Shown: one piece after another, positions 26,090-37,551 of the stretch
Position numbering within the stretch: the stretch's first letter is position 1
How the letters are laid out: each line of letters starts with the position of its first letter
From: Neelides folsomi
Lineage: Eukaryota > Arthropoda > Collembola > Neelipleona > Neelidae
DNA length: 64,000 nt
Assembly: GCA_034687125.1 (NCBI GenBank)
Contig: JAQGBZ010000061.1
Coordinates: forward strand, 124,001-188,000
Reading direction: 5' to 3'
The notes under the pieces: model-generated
What the model was told of the DNA's origin: nothing
Database searches by the model: none
What the model saw: only the letters and a program-made list of their open reading frames with translations
Program-made: the position numbers and the translations under genes

Positions 26090-29000
26090 TTCTCACCTCT
26101 TCACATTTAGGACTCGACTTTGGAATGGCTCATTAATTCCTAAACTTCCCATGTTGCTTCTCTATCCATTTGCGCCAGGAATATTCCTCTCTGCGCCCAA
26201 ACACGTAATTCCAATGATGCTATCTAAATACATACTTATTGCACTAATGAAGGAGTTGGGTCATTGGATTATCACACGCCTACTTGACACTTCTTTTATT
26301 CCCTTTGACACTCCGTCTCTTCTCCATAATGATTGTTCCAAATACTAAGAAGACCATTATTAACGAACAAAATGTTTATTGAATAGGAAAGGAAACATAG
26401 AAGGTATCGGCTAAATATTCTCAAACTCAATGCCTACTTCAAACATATTCGAGTTGATCTAATAATGTAATGAAATAAATAAATGTAGAGTAATGCTACA
26501 TTACAGTACATACGATAATAGGATACATCCTATTCGTACATGTTTTATAACGACATTCCACCTCTTTAAATCGATAGTGGAATTTTATAAACTATTACAT
26601 ACATACATTTTTCGTATAAAAAAATAACTGCAAACATTTACACTAAAAAATTTCAGAGTTCAAAATTAATACCTAGCAGATAATGTTGACGCAAGTGCAA
26701 GTATTTATTAATGTGGTTATATAAAATACGAATTTCATACATGTCTAATGTCTATAATACCTTTAGTATGTCCATGCCATACATTCATGCATCCAATTCA
26801 ATCCAGATCGTTATTTTCATTAAATATCCGAAATGATAAATAAATAAATCCCGATATATCAAATATTACGCTAAAATTTTAAATAAGAAATACAATTAGA
26901 GCAAGTGGTACAGTTTATAACGTCTTAAAGCTTGAATAGAGAAGTAACATACCTACACACATTAGATAAATTCCTAAAATTCATTTCTAGTGTTGCGCTG
27001 TATTCAATATATTGTAATGGCGAACTTTCCATAGGGCAGACATTATCGATCAAGATCAAGTTCAATTTCTTTATTTTCAACTTTATAAGTTAAGTATATG
27101 AGTTGACTAACATAGACATAATATACTACAATATGGTACATAGTATTATAGAGTTATAAGACTGTGAAATATATTATACGGTATTCAAGATTCTCAACGC
27201 TCTGCAGATTTCAAATTGCGTGAGATTTCTTCTGAAACTTTACATAAAATAAAATGATCTTCTAATTAATTAAAATATGCAGCTTAACTATACAACCTTT
27301 TAATTCTTATAGTTTTACTCCCATATTTACCAATACTAATGAGTGTAATGAGTAATGAGAGTAGTACTAATGATAATGAAATAATGACTAACGAGTATAT
27401 GTACTATCATTTTGTGAAACAGTCTTTAAATACTTACAGTATTGGGTTATAATTACATACCTAGGTATATGTTAACACTATGCTGCAGTATGAATATTGT
27501 AAATGACAATGTGATCTGGATTCTGCATTCTCTTAATAGTGTCTCCTATGAAAAGAGGGCAAGTAGCTAACAAAATTCTTTTTAACCATTAACAATGATT
27601 TACTGTACATAAATATTTAGCTTATAGGAATTGACTACTGATTATATGTAAATAATCAGTAGCCTAATACATGGGGCACTTTTATAGTGCATAAGTAATC
27701 GGATGTCTACATACCTAAACATCTTTATTATCTCTGATTAGGATGAAAAAACTTGAACTGATTGACGACTTTTTTAAGTGATTTTTTGATTTCACATTTG
27801 AGTGTACAAATATTCTTTGACCATTGATGAATTTCATACTCGTATATTGAATGCTCTCGTTTGACTCAACTTGGTATTGAAAAAGAAGAATGAAAGCACA
27901 ACCACACAATGTATGGTATGTATAAGTTTGACGATAAAACACGGAACATCTTGAAGGCCATTAATTGAATTATTTTCTTTTACTTTTTTTAAAGTATGCT
28001 AAGTTCGTTGATTAATAGCAATTCTTTTTTAATTATATGCGGCTGATTCTATAGGTAAATGGTTCAAATCTAAAAAATACTTTTAATCCGATAAGGCAGG
28101 TGTTGACGAGTAATGCAAGTGGTATATTGAGTTTGTTCAAATATCTGCAACAAACTTTTTATTGGAGATGAAAGCTAAGATTAAGTCTGTGAATCGACAA
28201 ATGTAAGTTTATATTTTTTATCTAATTAATGGATCAAATCAAAGCATAGTAGATAAAATAATAAGTACCATATATGCATGCGTTTATCTTGTAGTTACCT
28301 GAAAGCAATCTTCTAATAGTTCACTTTCTCGTAATTTCAATATGCATAAACTAACATTTACTCGTATATTTGGGATATTTATTACCCTTGTAAGTATGTT
28401 ACTTACATAGTGGGTAATATTTAATTATGTACATTAAAATCGTATTTAACTTTTTGAATTATTAGTATGCAAATGTCATGGCTTTAAACATTTAGGATGA
28501 ACGAAAATAGAGAAAATTAATTTGGTTATAATTACTAAATATGAGCAGCGAATCGGATGCTCGACAGATTTTAATGCTAATTAAACTCCCAATTTAAACC
28601 AAATAACGTTTTATTAAATATAAAATATATAAATATGTGTATGGTTGTACAATACTCGTAGTAAGCAATGAATTATAGATGTAAGCAGAACAAAGAAATA
28701 ATATCATGTCACAATGGATAAGGAAGTCAAGAGCTAAATATGAACCGATCTGTTATCTCATTCAATTTAAAACTTTCATTCTCAACTCTGACACTGACGA
28801 ACCTTAAGAAAATTGAAAGACGAGTCTGACCATATATATATACATTAGTACACGTGGATTTATGTTAAGTAATTTAGTTAATACAAAGATTTCCCTTCTT
28901 AATCTGACGAGTCAGAGAGATGACTTGATCCCAATCTTAAATTAAATTCATCCAACTGTAACAATGATAGTGTAACAGCGCACATCACTATTATCAAATA

Positions 29001-29510
29001 CATCCTGTCTTAAACATTCATTATTATAGATTCTCCACTCATTAGATCCACTATCGAGAATTGCAACAGAGTAAATTAAATCAGTTTTATCGTCCACTTC
29101 CATTGGATAGGGTTTCATCCGCAGTCATTTCGGGCCTTCTTTGCCCTATATTCCCTCTTGCATTATTTAGCATTTATCATCTTAAGCCCATGCATTAAAA
29201 CCTAAATGAAATAGTTGCTAACAAACTCTTGCACTATTTATACGCGCCTACATTGTTGAAATGCAATTAAAGAATTGAAAAATTGAAATAGACTGGCTGA
29301 GATACTTTTGCAAAACAATGTATCTGTGAATCTCCTCCCATTTAATCACCTCAGTTGACTTATTGCATTTGGCTATTCAGTTGCACATGCTGAGATCATG
29401 CATAGAATTTCCTATAGAAGCTCGGGCATAGGGGACAGAAAAGTTTCTAATTGCTCGAAGGCGAAGTTCAATATTCGATTTAACTGTAACGCCATTTGCC
29501 ACTCGGGGGT
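26090..29510. other. AT-rich intergenic sequence
   Basis: Upstream region of the IR (-) and of the RR cuticle gene (+). It contains imperfect short tandem stretches (TAATGAGT-like at about 27340-27410) and no frame that I can support. The IR promoter should lie just above 26090 but is not evident. Confidence 0.5.
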
Positions 29511-29514
29511 CTCA

Positions 29515-29550
29515 TATATAAGATCACTTTCCTTCTCAAGATCTCTCACA
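29515..29550 (+). promoter_or_regulatory. Core promoter of the RR cuticle-protein gene
   Basis: TATATAAG at 29515-29522 and an initiator-like CTCACA with A at 29548, about 33 bases downstream. The leader to the ATG at 29741 is about 190 bases and contains at least one earlier ATG (about 29602), so it may be spliced or carry a short upstream frame. Confidence 0.55.
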
Positions 29551-29740
29551 AAGTTAATTCAAGTGTGAGGTGTTACGGATCATCTAACCAATTAATAGTC
29601 AATGTGTGCTTTCTTCAGGAGACGAGCCAAAATTTCTCCAAGTTAAGTGAGTGCATCCGCAAATCTATCGAGCAATTTTATACTTTAAGAAAAGAGCCAA
29701 TTACGAACGCTATTCGCTAAATCATCAAAAAGGAGCTCAA

Positions 29741-32227
29741 ATGGAAAGAATTTTAATAATATTCAAGGTATGGTCTTTAGTATTTACCAATATCTACACT
29801 TTAAGAGTTTAGTTATGGTATACAGATAATAGAGGCGACAGTGAAATTATAAGAATTTAAGAAACTTCTACTAAAAAACTGGAAATATTTTAAATAATAA
29901 TACTCGTAAATCATAAGTATAGGTGTGTCACACATCTTTTAAATTAATATAAATAAAAACAGGTATGTTTTGACGTTTTGACACTGACTTTGACATTTTT
30001 AATTTATTAATATTAATAACAAAAAATGACCCAAAAGAGTTATTCAATCCTTATATTTCATATCAAAAATATCCACCGAAAAGGCTTGATTAACCAAGCA
30101 TTTAAAATAATATTGCAAATATAATAAAAACTGACTAGAGTAAGGAAGATTTATGACGTTTGTGCAGCGAAACGCTGCAATGAACTTTGTAATAATGAAC
30201 AAAGGAAAACTTAAGTCTGTTTAAACTTTGTATTAAAAATGAATAATTTTATATAATAATAATTTTTTAATTGATTGCATGGAGTTTTAAATTATTTTTC
30301 CCTCATATGAAATCTCTTATATTTCATTGAAATATTAATATAACTTACAAATTATCTTTAAACATATTATATATACAATTTTTAGAGATCGAGTGGAATA
30401 TTTTTTCTGCACATCTTCTTGATCTCATTGACTCTGGGCGTTTCCCAAATTCAATATGCTCAGGAGTACAGCGGCTTCCCTTTGTCATACAACGTCGAAG
30501 ACGGTCGCAATCGCATCGACTCATCAATGGCCCACCCGAACGGAAACGCCAAAGTTGTGATGAAAAAGGAAAAGCTCATCTACCCAGATGTAAAGAATTT
30601 TATGACTCTCAATAGTGTTAAATATGGCATAATTTCTTTGTTCCATTGTTTGCTTTACTTGCAAAGTGGGAAGAGAGATTTGAGCCTGAGCTCAGCTCAT
30701 TCATCTCCTTTTCTTGACGTGGGATTTTAGATAAATCGCAAGTCGAAGGCAACAAGGCAGCGCTGCTGCTGCTGCTGCTGCCTCTATGACTTAGTACTTT
30801 CTATGTAATCCTTTATCTTGGAGCGCTGTATATTAACTATTATTAATGTATTTAACTACCCATTCAGAAATTTTGGATATGGAGAACCCCAGTGTAATAG
30901 TATGCATATTTTCTCATTCAATTCCTTAAGGGCAACATGTAAGTATTACTATTAAACTCCTTAAAGAAAAGAAACTCAAATACAAAGTTTTCTTATACAT
31001 ATTAGGTACATTAATGTATGCAATATTAATCGCTCCTTTAACTTTTTACAAGAAATTTTTTTTATTTAATATCCAAATCAAAAGATATAATAAATATGGG
31101 CTGACAAGCTGCAAGTTGCACTGATTATCAAAGGAATTTGGAGAAAACTTTCATTAATACCTTCACTTAAGGAGAATTTCATATCTTTAAAGAACTCTCA
31201 TTAATATAAATATCAAAGAACAATGATCAAGTTTCACGCCGCCTAGTCCTACAAAATGAATAAAGTGAATGTGATAAAGTAGGTAATTCTTAATACATTT
31301 AGGTATAAACATACAATGATACATACATAGAGCATATTACATGTGTGTATGTATGTAAAAGGTACTCCTACTACAGTAGTACAAATGTTAATATTATGTA
31401 TGAGTTGGTACATATGTTAAATACTATTCTTTATATAAAACGGAGACATTTATTTGAACGCTTCACATTCACTAATTACTATCTTTTAACATTCGTTTAA
31501 ATTTAATTTCCCGAATATTGTCACTTTGATAATTATCGCGCTAATTATTTATTTCCTCGACTGGTCGTTAAACTAACCATGGTCTTTTAATATGATGGCT
31601 TACAACAGGAACCAGCTAATTACGATTTCCACTATGAAGTGCTGGGAGGAGGAAATCAATTTGGACATTCTGAGACAAGGAGAGGCGCACAGACAAGTGG
31701 AAAATGTAAGAAAAGCACAATAATGATCCAACACATGATAAAAATGAAGTGTAAACTACCAGAACGATCTAACCCTAACCATAAGTATAGTTATTTTTCA
31801 ATTTAAAGGAAATGCACAAATGAAAAGAATGGAGGAAAAATGCAATTGTTTTTCACTTTCAGATCATGTCTTGCTCCCCGATGGACGAAGACAGACAGTG
31901 ACGTATTATGTGGACGAATTCGGCTTTCATCCAACCATCACTTATGAATATGTTGGAGAAGCAATTGGGAATTTGAATCCATTTCAAACACTCGGGTCTT
32001 ACACATTCAACAGAGAACCAACGAGAAGTTTTCGCTCCCAAGCACCTCAGAAAAAAAAGACCGCCGTTCACTTGTTCAATAAAAAGAAGACATTAAAAAG
32101 AACGGCAAACGCCACAATGCTGATTGAGGAAGATAAAATAAATCTTAAGAATAAAGCAGCTAAGACTCGACGCGTCAAAAAAGTGAAGAAACGGCTGTCG
32201 ACACAAGGGACGAGAATCTTTCAATAG
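29741..32227 (+). CDS. RR-domain cuticle protein with a strongly basic C-terminal tail
   Basis: Chitin-binding structural protein of the exoskeleton (Rebers-Riddiford family, chitin_bind_4). Exons 29741-29767, 30386-30589, 31609-31705 and 31863-32227 join in phases 0, 0 and 1 and give 230 residues. Exon 1 codes nine residues; with exon 2 it forms a signal peptide (IFFLHIFLISLTLGVS). The RR consensus spans about 81-142, split over exons 3 and 4: YDFHYEVLGGG, FGHSET, SGKYHVLLPDGRRQTVTYY, GFHPTITYE. The split falls inside the SGKY codon for tyrosine, which confirms the splice. After the RR domain come about 85 residues rich in Lys and Arg (QKKKTAV, NKKKTLKR, KTRRVKKVKKR), unlike the Gly/Ala/Pro-rich tails usual in the family. 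Highly basic tails could bind acidic matrix or supply lysines for cross-linking (inference). The exon 1 start is the least certain part. Confidence 0.9.
30762..30781 (+). repeat. (GCT)n trinucleotide repeat in an intron
   Basis: Six GCT units plus GC, within the second intron of the RR cuticle gene. It is not in the coding frame of the spliced model. Confidence 0.9.
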
Positions 32228-33110
32228 ACCCACACATGTGAAATAATCTAATATACTTAAAATAAGTAATATATTCTAAAGTGCAAATGTAGGAAGTCAA
32301 TGGAAAAGTGATTGTAAAAAGTATTTTTATGCATAATATATATTTTTTCCAAATGTCCATTTTCATGATACACCACTTACCATTTCTTTTATACCATGAT
32401 TATAAGATGAAGTTGCTTAAAATGACGCGTGTGACGGTTTTGAATATTAGCTAATGTGGAAGGATCCTCTTAAATAGATTTTATAATCTGGTGTGTAAAG
32501 AGACAAAAAGTTTTTTGGGGGTTTATTGTGCAGGTCTGCACGAGTGCTCTCATTTTATTTTAATGTTTGGTGAATTTCTTATTTCTTAACAGGACAAGGC
32601 TTTGTCAATTACACTAAATTCAACCAAATTCTTATTTTTATTTCCTATGACTTGCTCATCAAAACAAAGAATAACAATGGGATTTTTTCCTCTAAGAAGG
32701 TTACGCGTTAAAGCAATGGTAATTCTAAGTTGGCTAATTGTATAATAATTCACTCTAATTATTATGCTCTGTCTTCAAGTGTCTTCACAATTGTGAACGT
32801 GCCCTACCGTTACGTCAATAAAAATACATTAGCTCTCATATATTAAATTATATGATTTTATTTAATATTCTAAACACAATTGTCACGTGCTTAAAGGCCC
32901 TTTACTAAAATCTATTTTAACGACGATTTAATTTCAAGGAAATGTGTCGCTCATCAATTCCCATTATTCTCAATTTGCTTAATTTTTAATGTACGATTAC
33001 ATAGAATAATGGAATATATGCGTTTAATAATTATCTCTACCAGGTGTGGAATAGATTGCATAGTATGATTGTTTTAAAAGAACGTGCGAAGTTGATCAGT
33101 AGGAAAGATA
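32228..33110. other. Intergenic sequence
   Basis: 3' region of the RR cuticle gene and upstream region of the next promoter. AT-rich, with no gene or repeat that I can support. Confidence 0.55.
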
Positions 33111-33112
33111 TG

Positions 33113-33145
33113 TATAAAAGATCTCGAATTGAATTTCTCTTCACA
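33113..33145 (+). promoter_or_regulatory. Strong TATA + initiator promoter
   Basis: TATAAAAG at 33113-33120 with an initiator-like TCACAT (A at 33143) 30 bases downstream; a second candidate CAGTTG is at about 33159. Followed within 30 bases by a short coding exon. The layout matches the other cuticle-type promoters of this window. Confidence 0.6.
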
Positions 33146-33172
33146 TTCCTCCAAGCTCCAGTTGAGTCTATA

Positions 33173-33184
33173 ATGCATCTAAAA
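33173..33184 (+). CDS. Four-codon first coding exon (MHLK) of an unresolved gene, partial
   Basis: ATG at 33173 followed by CAT CTA AAA and a consensus donor GTAAGT at 33185 (phase 0), 30 bases downstream of a good promoter. This is the same pattern as MKAV|, MERILIIFK| and MRYSKQ| in the neighbouring cuticle-type genes. I could not find its body. The best acceptor (TTCATTGCAG|, exon start about 33305) gives only seven codons before a stop. A weaker candidate, 35028-35090, reads a hydrophobic LVLIFGNSFWLNNGLCT in phase 0 and ends in GTAAGT, but its acceptor is poor and nothing recognisable follows. It could be a remnant of a duplicated cuticle gene, a very short secreted peptide or a non-coding transcript. 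Confidence 0.35.
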
Positions 33185-36060
33185 GTAAGTAGTTGAATTA
33201 AAGTTAATGTAGCAGAAAAATTATTTAAACCTCCTCATGATAAGTAATCTCTTTACAAATTGTGTTCCGCCACTGTGGAGAAAGAAGTTTTTATTTCATT
33301 GCAGGCCCCAAACGAAGGCATAATATAATTTTGAAAGAACTTTACAGCCTCTTATAATACTTTCGCGTTCACTTTTGTGATTTCATTTGATAATTTAATA
33401 TTATGTACGAGGTTTATAAACCTCCCCCCTCAATGAGGTTCACCACACAAAGATGACAACGGAAAATCGTATTATTACACAATATTTTTCCGTAGTTATC
33501 AATGCGGAAAGAGATTTCATTGAAGCTTCTTTCTTGTTGTTTTTAATGCTGCAAATCTGAAACATCTCACCACCTTCCCCACAATTCTGCGATCTGACAA
33601 TTTCACAAACTGTAACCTCATCCTGCGTTTGTCTTAATTGTGTTGAAAGCTTGGAAAATGAAGAGAAGCCAAGGCGAAATTTAATATGAAAAATGTTTAT
33701 TCGGAAAATCATTGAGATTATATGAATAGCCCAACTCGGTCATTTTATTTACTACCATGTTTAGAACACAGAGTGCACAATAATGATTTTGTACTTGCAC
33801 ATATGTAATTGAAAAATTGAACGAAAACAAATAATAATTGCCAATTTGTTACATTGCTATTTTCTAACTTGAGTAATTTTCTTTATTCTTTTGGACTTGG
33901 AGGCTCAAGGTTTTCTTGAAGAGCCCCAAATAACATAAAACACATCTTCTTTCATAAAATGGAGCAAAAGGAAAGATGAATTAGAGGACGAGGCAAGATA
34001 AAATTGCAAGCGTATCGAATGATCCAATACTTGAGACCTTTCGATTCACATTTTGCAATTTCTTTGTCTCTACAACTTGTTCATTCTTTGTCAGGGATTG
34101 ATGAATTATGATAAACCAATTGTAAAGAAAGGTTCACAGTACACAAATATTTACTCGTTAGTTGTTACACTTATTATATAATTGTAATTTAGTAATGCAT
34201 GTTTATGTGTAGTTTTATTTGTTTATTGTGCATTTTACCAACTTGGATTTACTCATGTCTTACCTATCAGTATAGAGTACATAGGTATACCCATTGATAT
34301 TGCATAGTGTTGATATTTATGTAAAAGTTTTCAAGAAGTTTATGTAACATTTCATGCAATTTTTTAGTGTATTATTTTTATCTTAAGAGCTGATAAGAAA
34401 AGAGAAAATTAGTTAAAAAGTCGTCTGAATCAGGAATCGATAATTGAGAAGGTATTTAAGTTGGATGTGCATGAGAAGTGAGTTATGGTGATTGTGTTCA
34501 TGGGCCAAGAGACTTGGTTGGCAAATGTAGGATGAGGATCAAGCATGTGGACGTTGACCACAAGAGATTGCATTCAAAGTTAGATGAGCCCTATTAATTC
34601 TTGACTCACCGCAAACTGTCATTCAGCGATTTTCATTCTCCATTCTCCCTCTTCCTTTCTATTCCCCCCGTTTTTAGCATGAACATAAATAAATATTATA
34701 ACATTTGTAAAAGTGACACTTCTACCTGAAACGTGAATGCTAAACGATTATCCTGTGTACAAAAATAAAAAAATTGGAATGTGGCACATTCTTTTATTAA
34801 ACTAATTTGTGGTTCCTTCACTTTTATCCCAATTTGTTCAGCAATGGCGTCTTAAACGGTTACATGAACTTTAATAAGTTATGTCCTAAAAGAAAATAAT
34901 AAATTGAGAAAATGAAGTAAGATTTTTTAGAGTAATAAAATCATCGGTTATATTAAGAATGCACTCAATGCAAATATTTATGAAAAAAGTGAAGGAAAAG
35001 TGTGACAGAATGAATGGAAATTAAATGTAGCAAGTTACAGATTTGGTCCTAATATTTGGCAATTCTTTTTGGCTCAACAATGGCTTATGCACAGTAAGTC
35101 TCTTAAAGAAAAAAGGACAGAACTGTAACTTTAAATCGCCGGCATTTTAACTGTAACAGGTTGCAGTATCTTTAATGTTTTTTTAATTAGTGTGAAGTTA
35201 TGAATGGACCTGTTTTCAGAGGAGTGCAAAATGCATTTTCCATTCATAATAAGAGACATATTTGACAACATAAATACATATTTTATATTCGTGAGTGTGG
35301 TATATTATGTATTCTGTTATGCTTCCACATTCTGGCTATTCATATTTTCTCACTTTTAATATTAAATATAGTAATAATGGGAAGGCATTAAAGCATGCAT
35401 GTTATAAGTAAATATCTATTTTCTTTATTTACTTTTCAAAGCCCAATTGAAAGCACGCGGATTTAATGATAGGTTTACATTTAAGCCTTTTAGCTTTTAT
35501 GAAATGTTCATTTATATTTGAGCTAATATTTGTGTGATTAGCTTCGTTTATTTCCGTATGGATTTCGCAGCTTCCTCCTTCCGAGGAAAAAGGAGGGAAG
35601 CTTCTGAGAGAGATCTTTAATGGAAAGAATTAAATAAATAAGAAAATATGTAATTGTGAATTAAGAGGAAGGGAGAAAAATGCCGTCTCATCCCTCGTCT
35701 TACAAAATATAAATTAAATCGACTACCTCATCATCATGATGAGCCGAGAAGCGAGATGGATTTAAAGCCAAACTCCAATTCCTGAGCCATGAGGCTCCGC
35801 TGATTGTCTCGACTCCCCATGGGAAAGATGGAAAATTGTGACTTCGTTCTCATTTCTATTGAATCCCAACCCCTTCGTAATATTAGAAGCGATAATGGAA
35901 TGTGGGTGAAGTGAAGTCACACCGTGGAGCATCTTGTCCCTGTCGACGTAATTGCAGCCCACCTTTTCCCCATCTCTCGAGGGACTTTTATTGCTCAAGT
36001 CCGACCAACAATTTGCCGCTTATAGATACATAGCCCGGGTCACGGTTCGCGAATTTCGCC
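33185..36060. other. No gene body recognised
   Basis: This stretch should hold the body of the gene whose first exon ends at 33184, but I see no RR domain, no Gly-rich coding run and no well-spliced frame. It contains a compact inverted repeat at 35569-35602 (12-bp stem with one bulge, A/T-rich loop). Confidence 0.45.
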
Positions 36061-36065
36061 TGATG

Positions 36066-36100
36066 TTTAAAAGAAGGAGACCGGGTTCCCAACTTCAGTC
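36066..36100 (+). promoter_or_regulatory. Core promoter of the resilin-like gene
   Basis: A TATA variant TTTAAAAG at 36066-36073 and a near-perfect arthropod initiator TTCAGTC (A at 36097), 31 bases apart. The leader of about 120 bases reaches the ATG at 36220 without an intervening ATG. Confidence 0.65.
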
Positions 36101-36219
36101 TCGCCTTCAGCTTCTAAGAAGAAACAACTCCAAGGAACAACAACAGGGATCCAAATAAGATCCCAAGAAATATTCCTTTCTTCGCAAGTTCTGTTTTGAC
36201 TTTATCCATTCATCCAACT

Positions 36220-37551
36220 ATGCGTTATTCTAAACAGGTAACTTCACGTTTTATCTAATTTTGGTTAAGTTTGTACAATAACAAATTGTGCACAGTGATC
36301 ACGTTCACATTACCTGTATTAAAATATCAATTAAAATTCAAGTTTTCTTTAATTTTTCTAACTTTGGAATCTAAATTTAATCAACACAGTTTTACCCTTG
36401 TTTACTTCAATGTTATACTATTATAGGCTCTTTGCCTGGCTCTTACATGTGCCATCGCTCTCTCAAACGCTGAGCCCGGAGCTGCTAACGGAGGCAGAGG
36501 AGGAGGTGGTGGAGGAGGAGGATACGGTGGCTCCGGAGGAGGAGGCGGAGGTTCGGGTGGTTACGGAGGAAGTTCAGGAGGAGGAGGAGGATATGGTGGA
36601 AGTGGTGGAAGCGGAGGCCACGGAGGTGGAAATTCAGGCGGTGGAGGATACGGCGGTGGAAATTCAGGTGGAGGAGGTGGAGGATATGGCGGTGGAAATT
36701 CAGGAGGTGGCGGAGGAGGATATGGAGGCGGTGGCGGCGGTCATGGACAAGTAAACATTAACCAAAAAGCTCTCCTTCATTATTTTTGACTGCCTGATAT
36801 TTTACAAACGTTTAACATTGCAGCAAGAGAGCTACCCTCCACGACCATACAATTTCAAATACGATGTAAACGATCATTATTCTGGAGCCAACTTTGGACA
36901 AAAGGAAGAAAGTGACGGACAAAGAGTTAATGGTGTTTACCGAGTCAAACTCCCTGATGGAAGAACTCAAATTGTTACTTACAATGCTGACTGGCAAAAC
37001 GGATTCAATGCTGATGTTCAATATGAGGTATGAAAAACATGCAAAATAATTAATTAGAATTTAATATAATTATATCAATATAACACATCGATAATTTGGA
37101 AATTTAACAGGGAGAAGCTCAATACCCAGCTCCATCAGGAGGATATGGAGGCGGCGGTGGTGGAGGTGGTTCAGGATATGGTGCTCCAGGAGGTGGAAGC
37201 GGAGGAGGATCTCAATACGGAGCCCCAAGTGGAGGCGGAGGTGGTGGAGGACAATACGGAGCTCCTTCAGCTCCTCAGCCATCAACAAGTTACGGAGGAC
37301 CACAAGGAGGATCAGGCGGTTCACAACAATACGGATCTCCATCTCAACCCTCTTCCAGCTATGGATCTCCATCAGGTGGAAGCAGCCGTGGAGGAAGTGG
37401 AGGACGAGGAGGACAATCATCTTATGGAGCTCCCCCATCATCCAGCTATGGTTCTCCTTCTGGAGGTGGCGGAGGACGAGGATCAGGCGGATCTTCTAGT
37501 TATGGTGCTCCTGGTGGTGGTCGTGGAGGATCAGGAGGATATGGCCGTTAA
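36220..37551 (+). CDS. Resilin-like Gly-rich RR cuticle protein
   Basis: Predicted elastic cuticle protein: a chitin-binding RR domain between two glycine-rich low-complexity domains, the layout of pro-resilin (family knowledge). Exons 36220-36237, 36427-36750, 36824-37027 and 37111-37551, all junctions phase 0, give 328 residues. The signal peptide is MRYSKQ joined to ALCLALTCAIALSNA. The first Gly domain (about 28-114) repeats GGGYGGS and GGGNSGGG units. The RR domain (about 121-182) is in its own exon: YNFKYDVND, FGQKEESDGQRVNG, YRVKLPDGRTQIVTY, GFNADVQYE, of RR-2 type. The second Gly domain (183-328) repeats SSYG-[AS/P]-P-type units (YGAPSGG, SSSYGSPSGG, SSYGAPP), close to the resilin YGAP repeat whose tyrosines form dityrosine cross-links. 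The last exon is uninterrupted to TAA. A general Gly-rich RR-2 cuticle protein is the alternative reading. Its third codon positions favour A/T less than the surrounding DNA. Confidence 0.92.

Noticed and set aside
25926-26348. 140-codon frame (+) over the IR first exon
   Set aside because: Antisense to a well-supported signal-peptide exon of the ionotropic receptor.
36398-36754. 118-codon Glu/Val-rich frame over the resilin-like exon 2
   Set aside because: Out-of-frame reading of GGA-rich glycine codons; the correct frame is the Gly-rich one starting at 36427.
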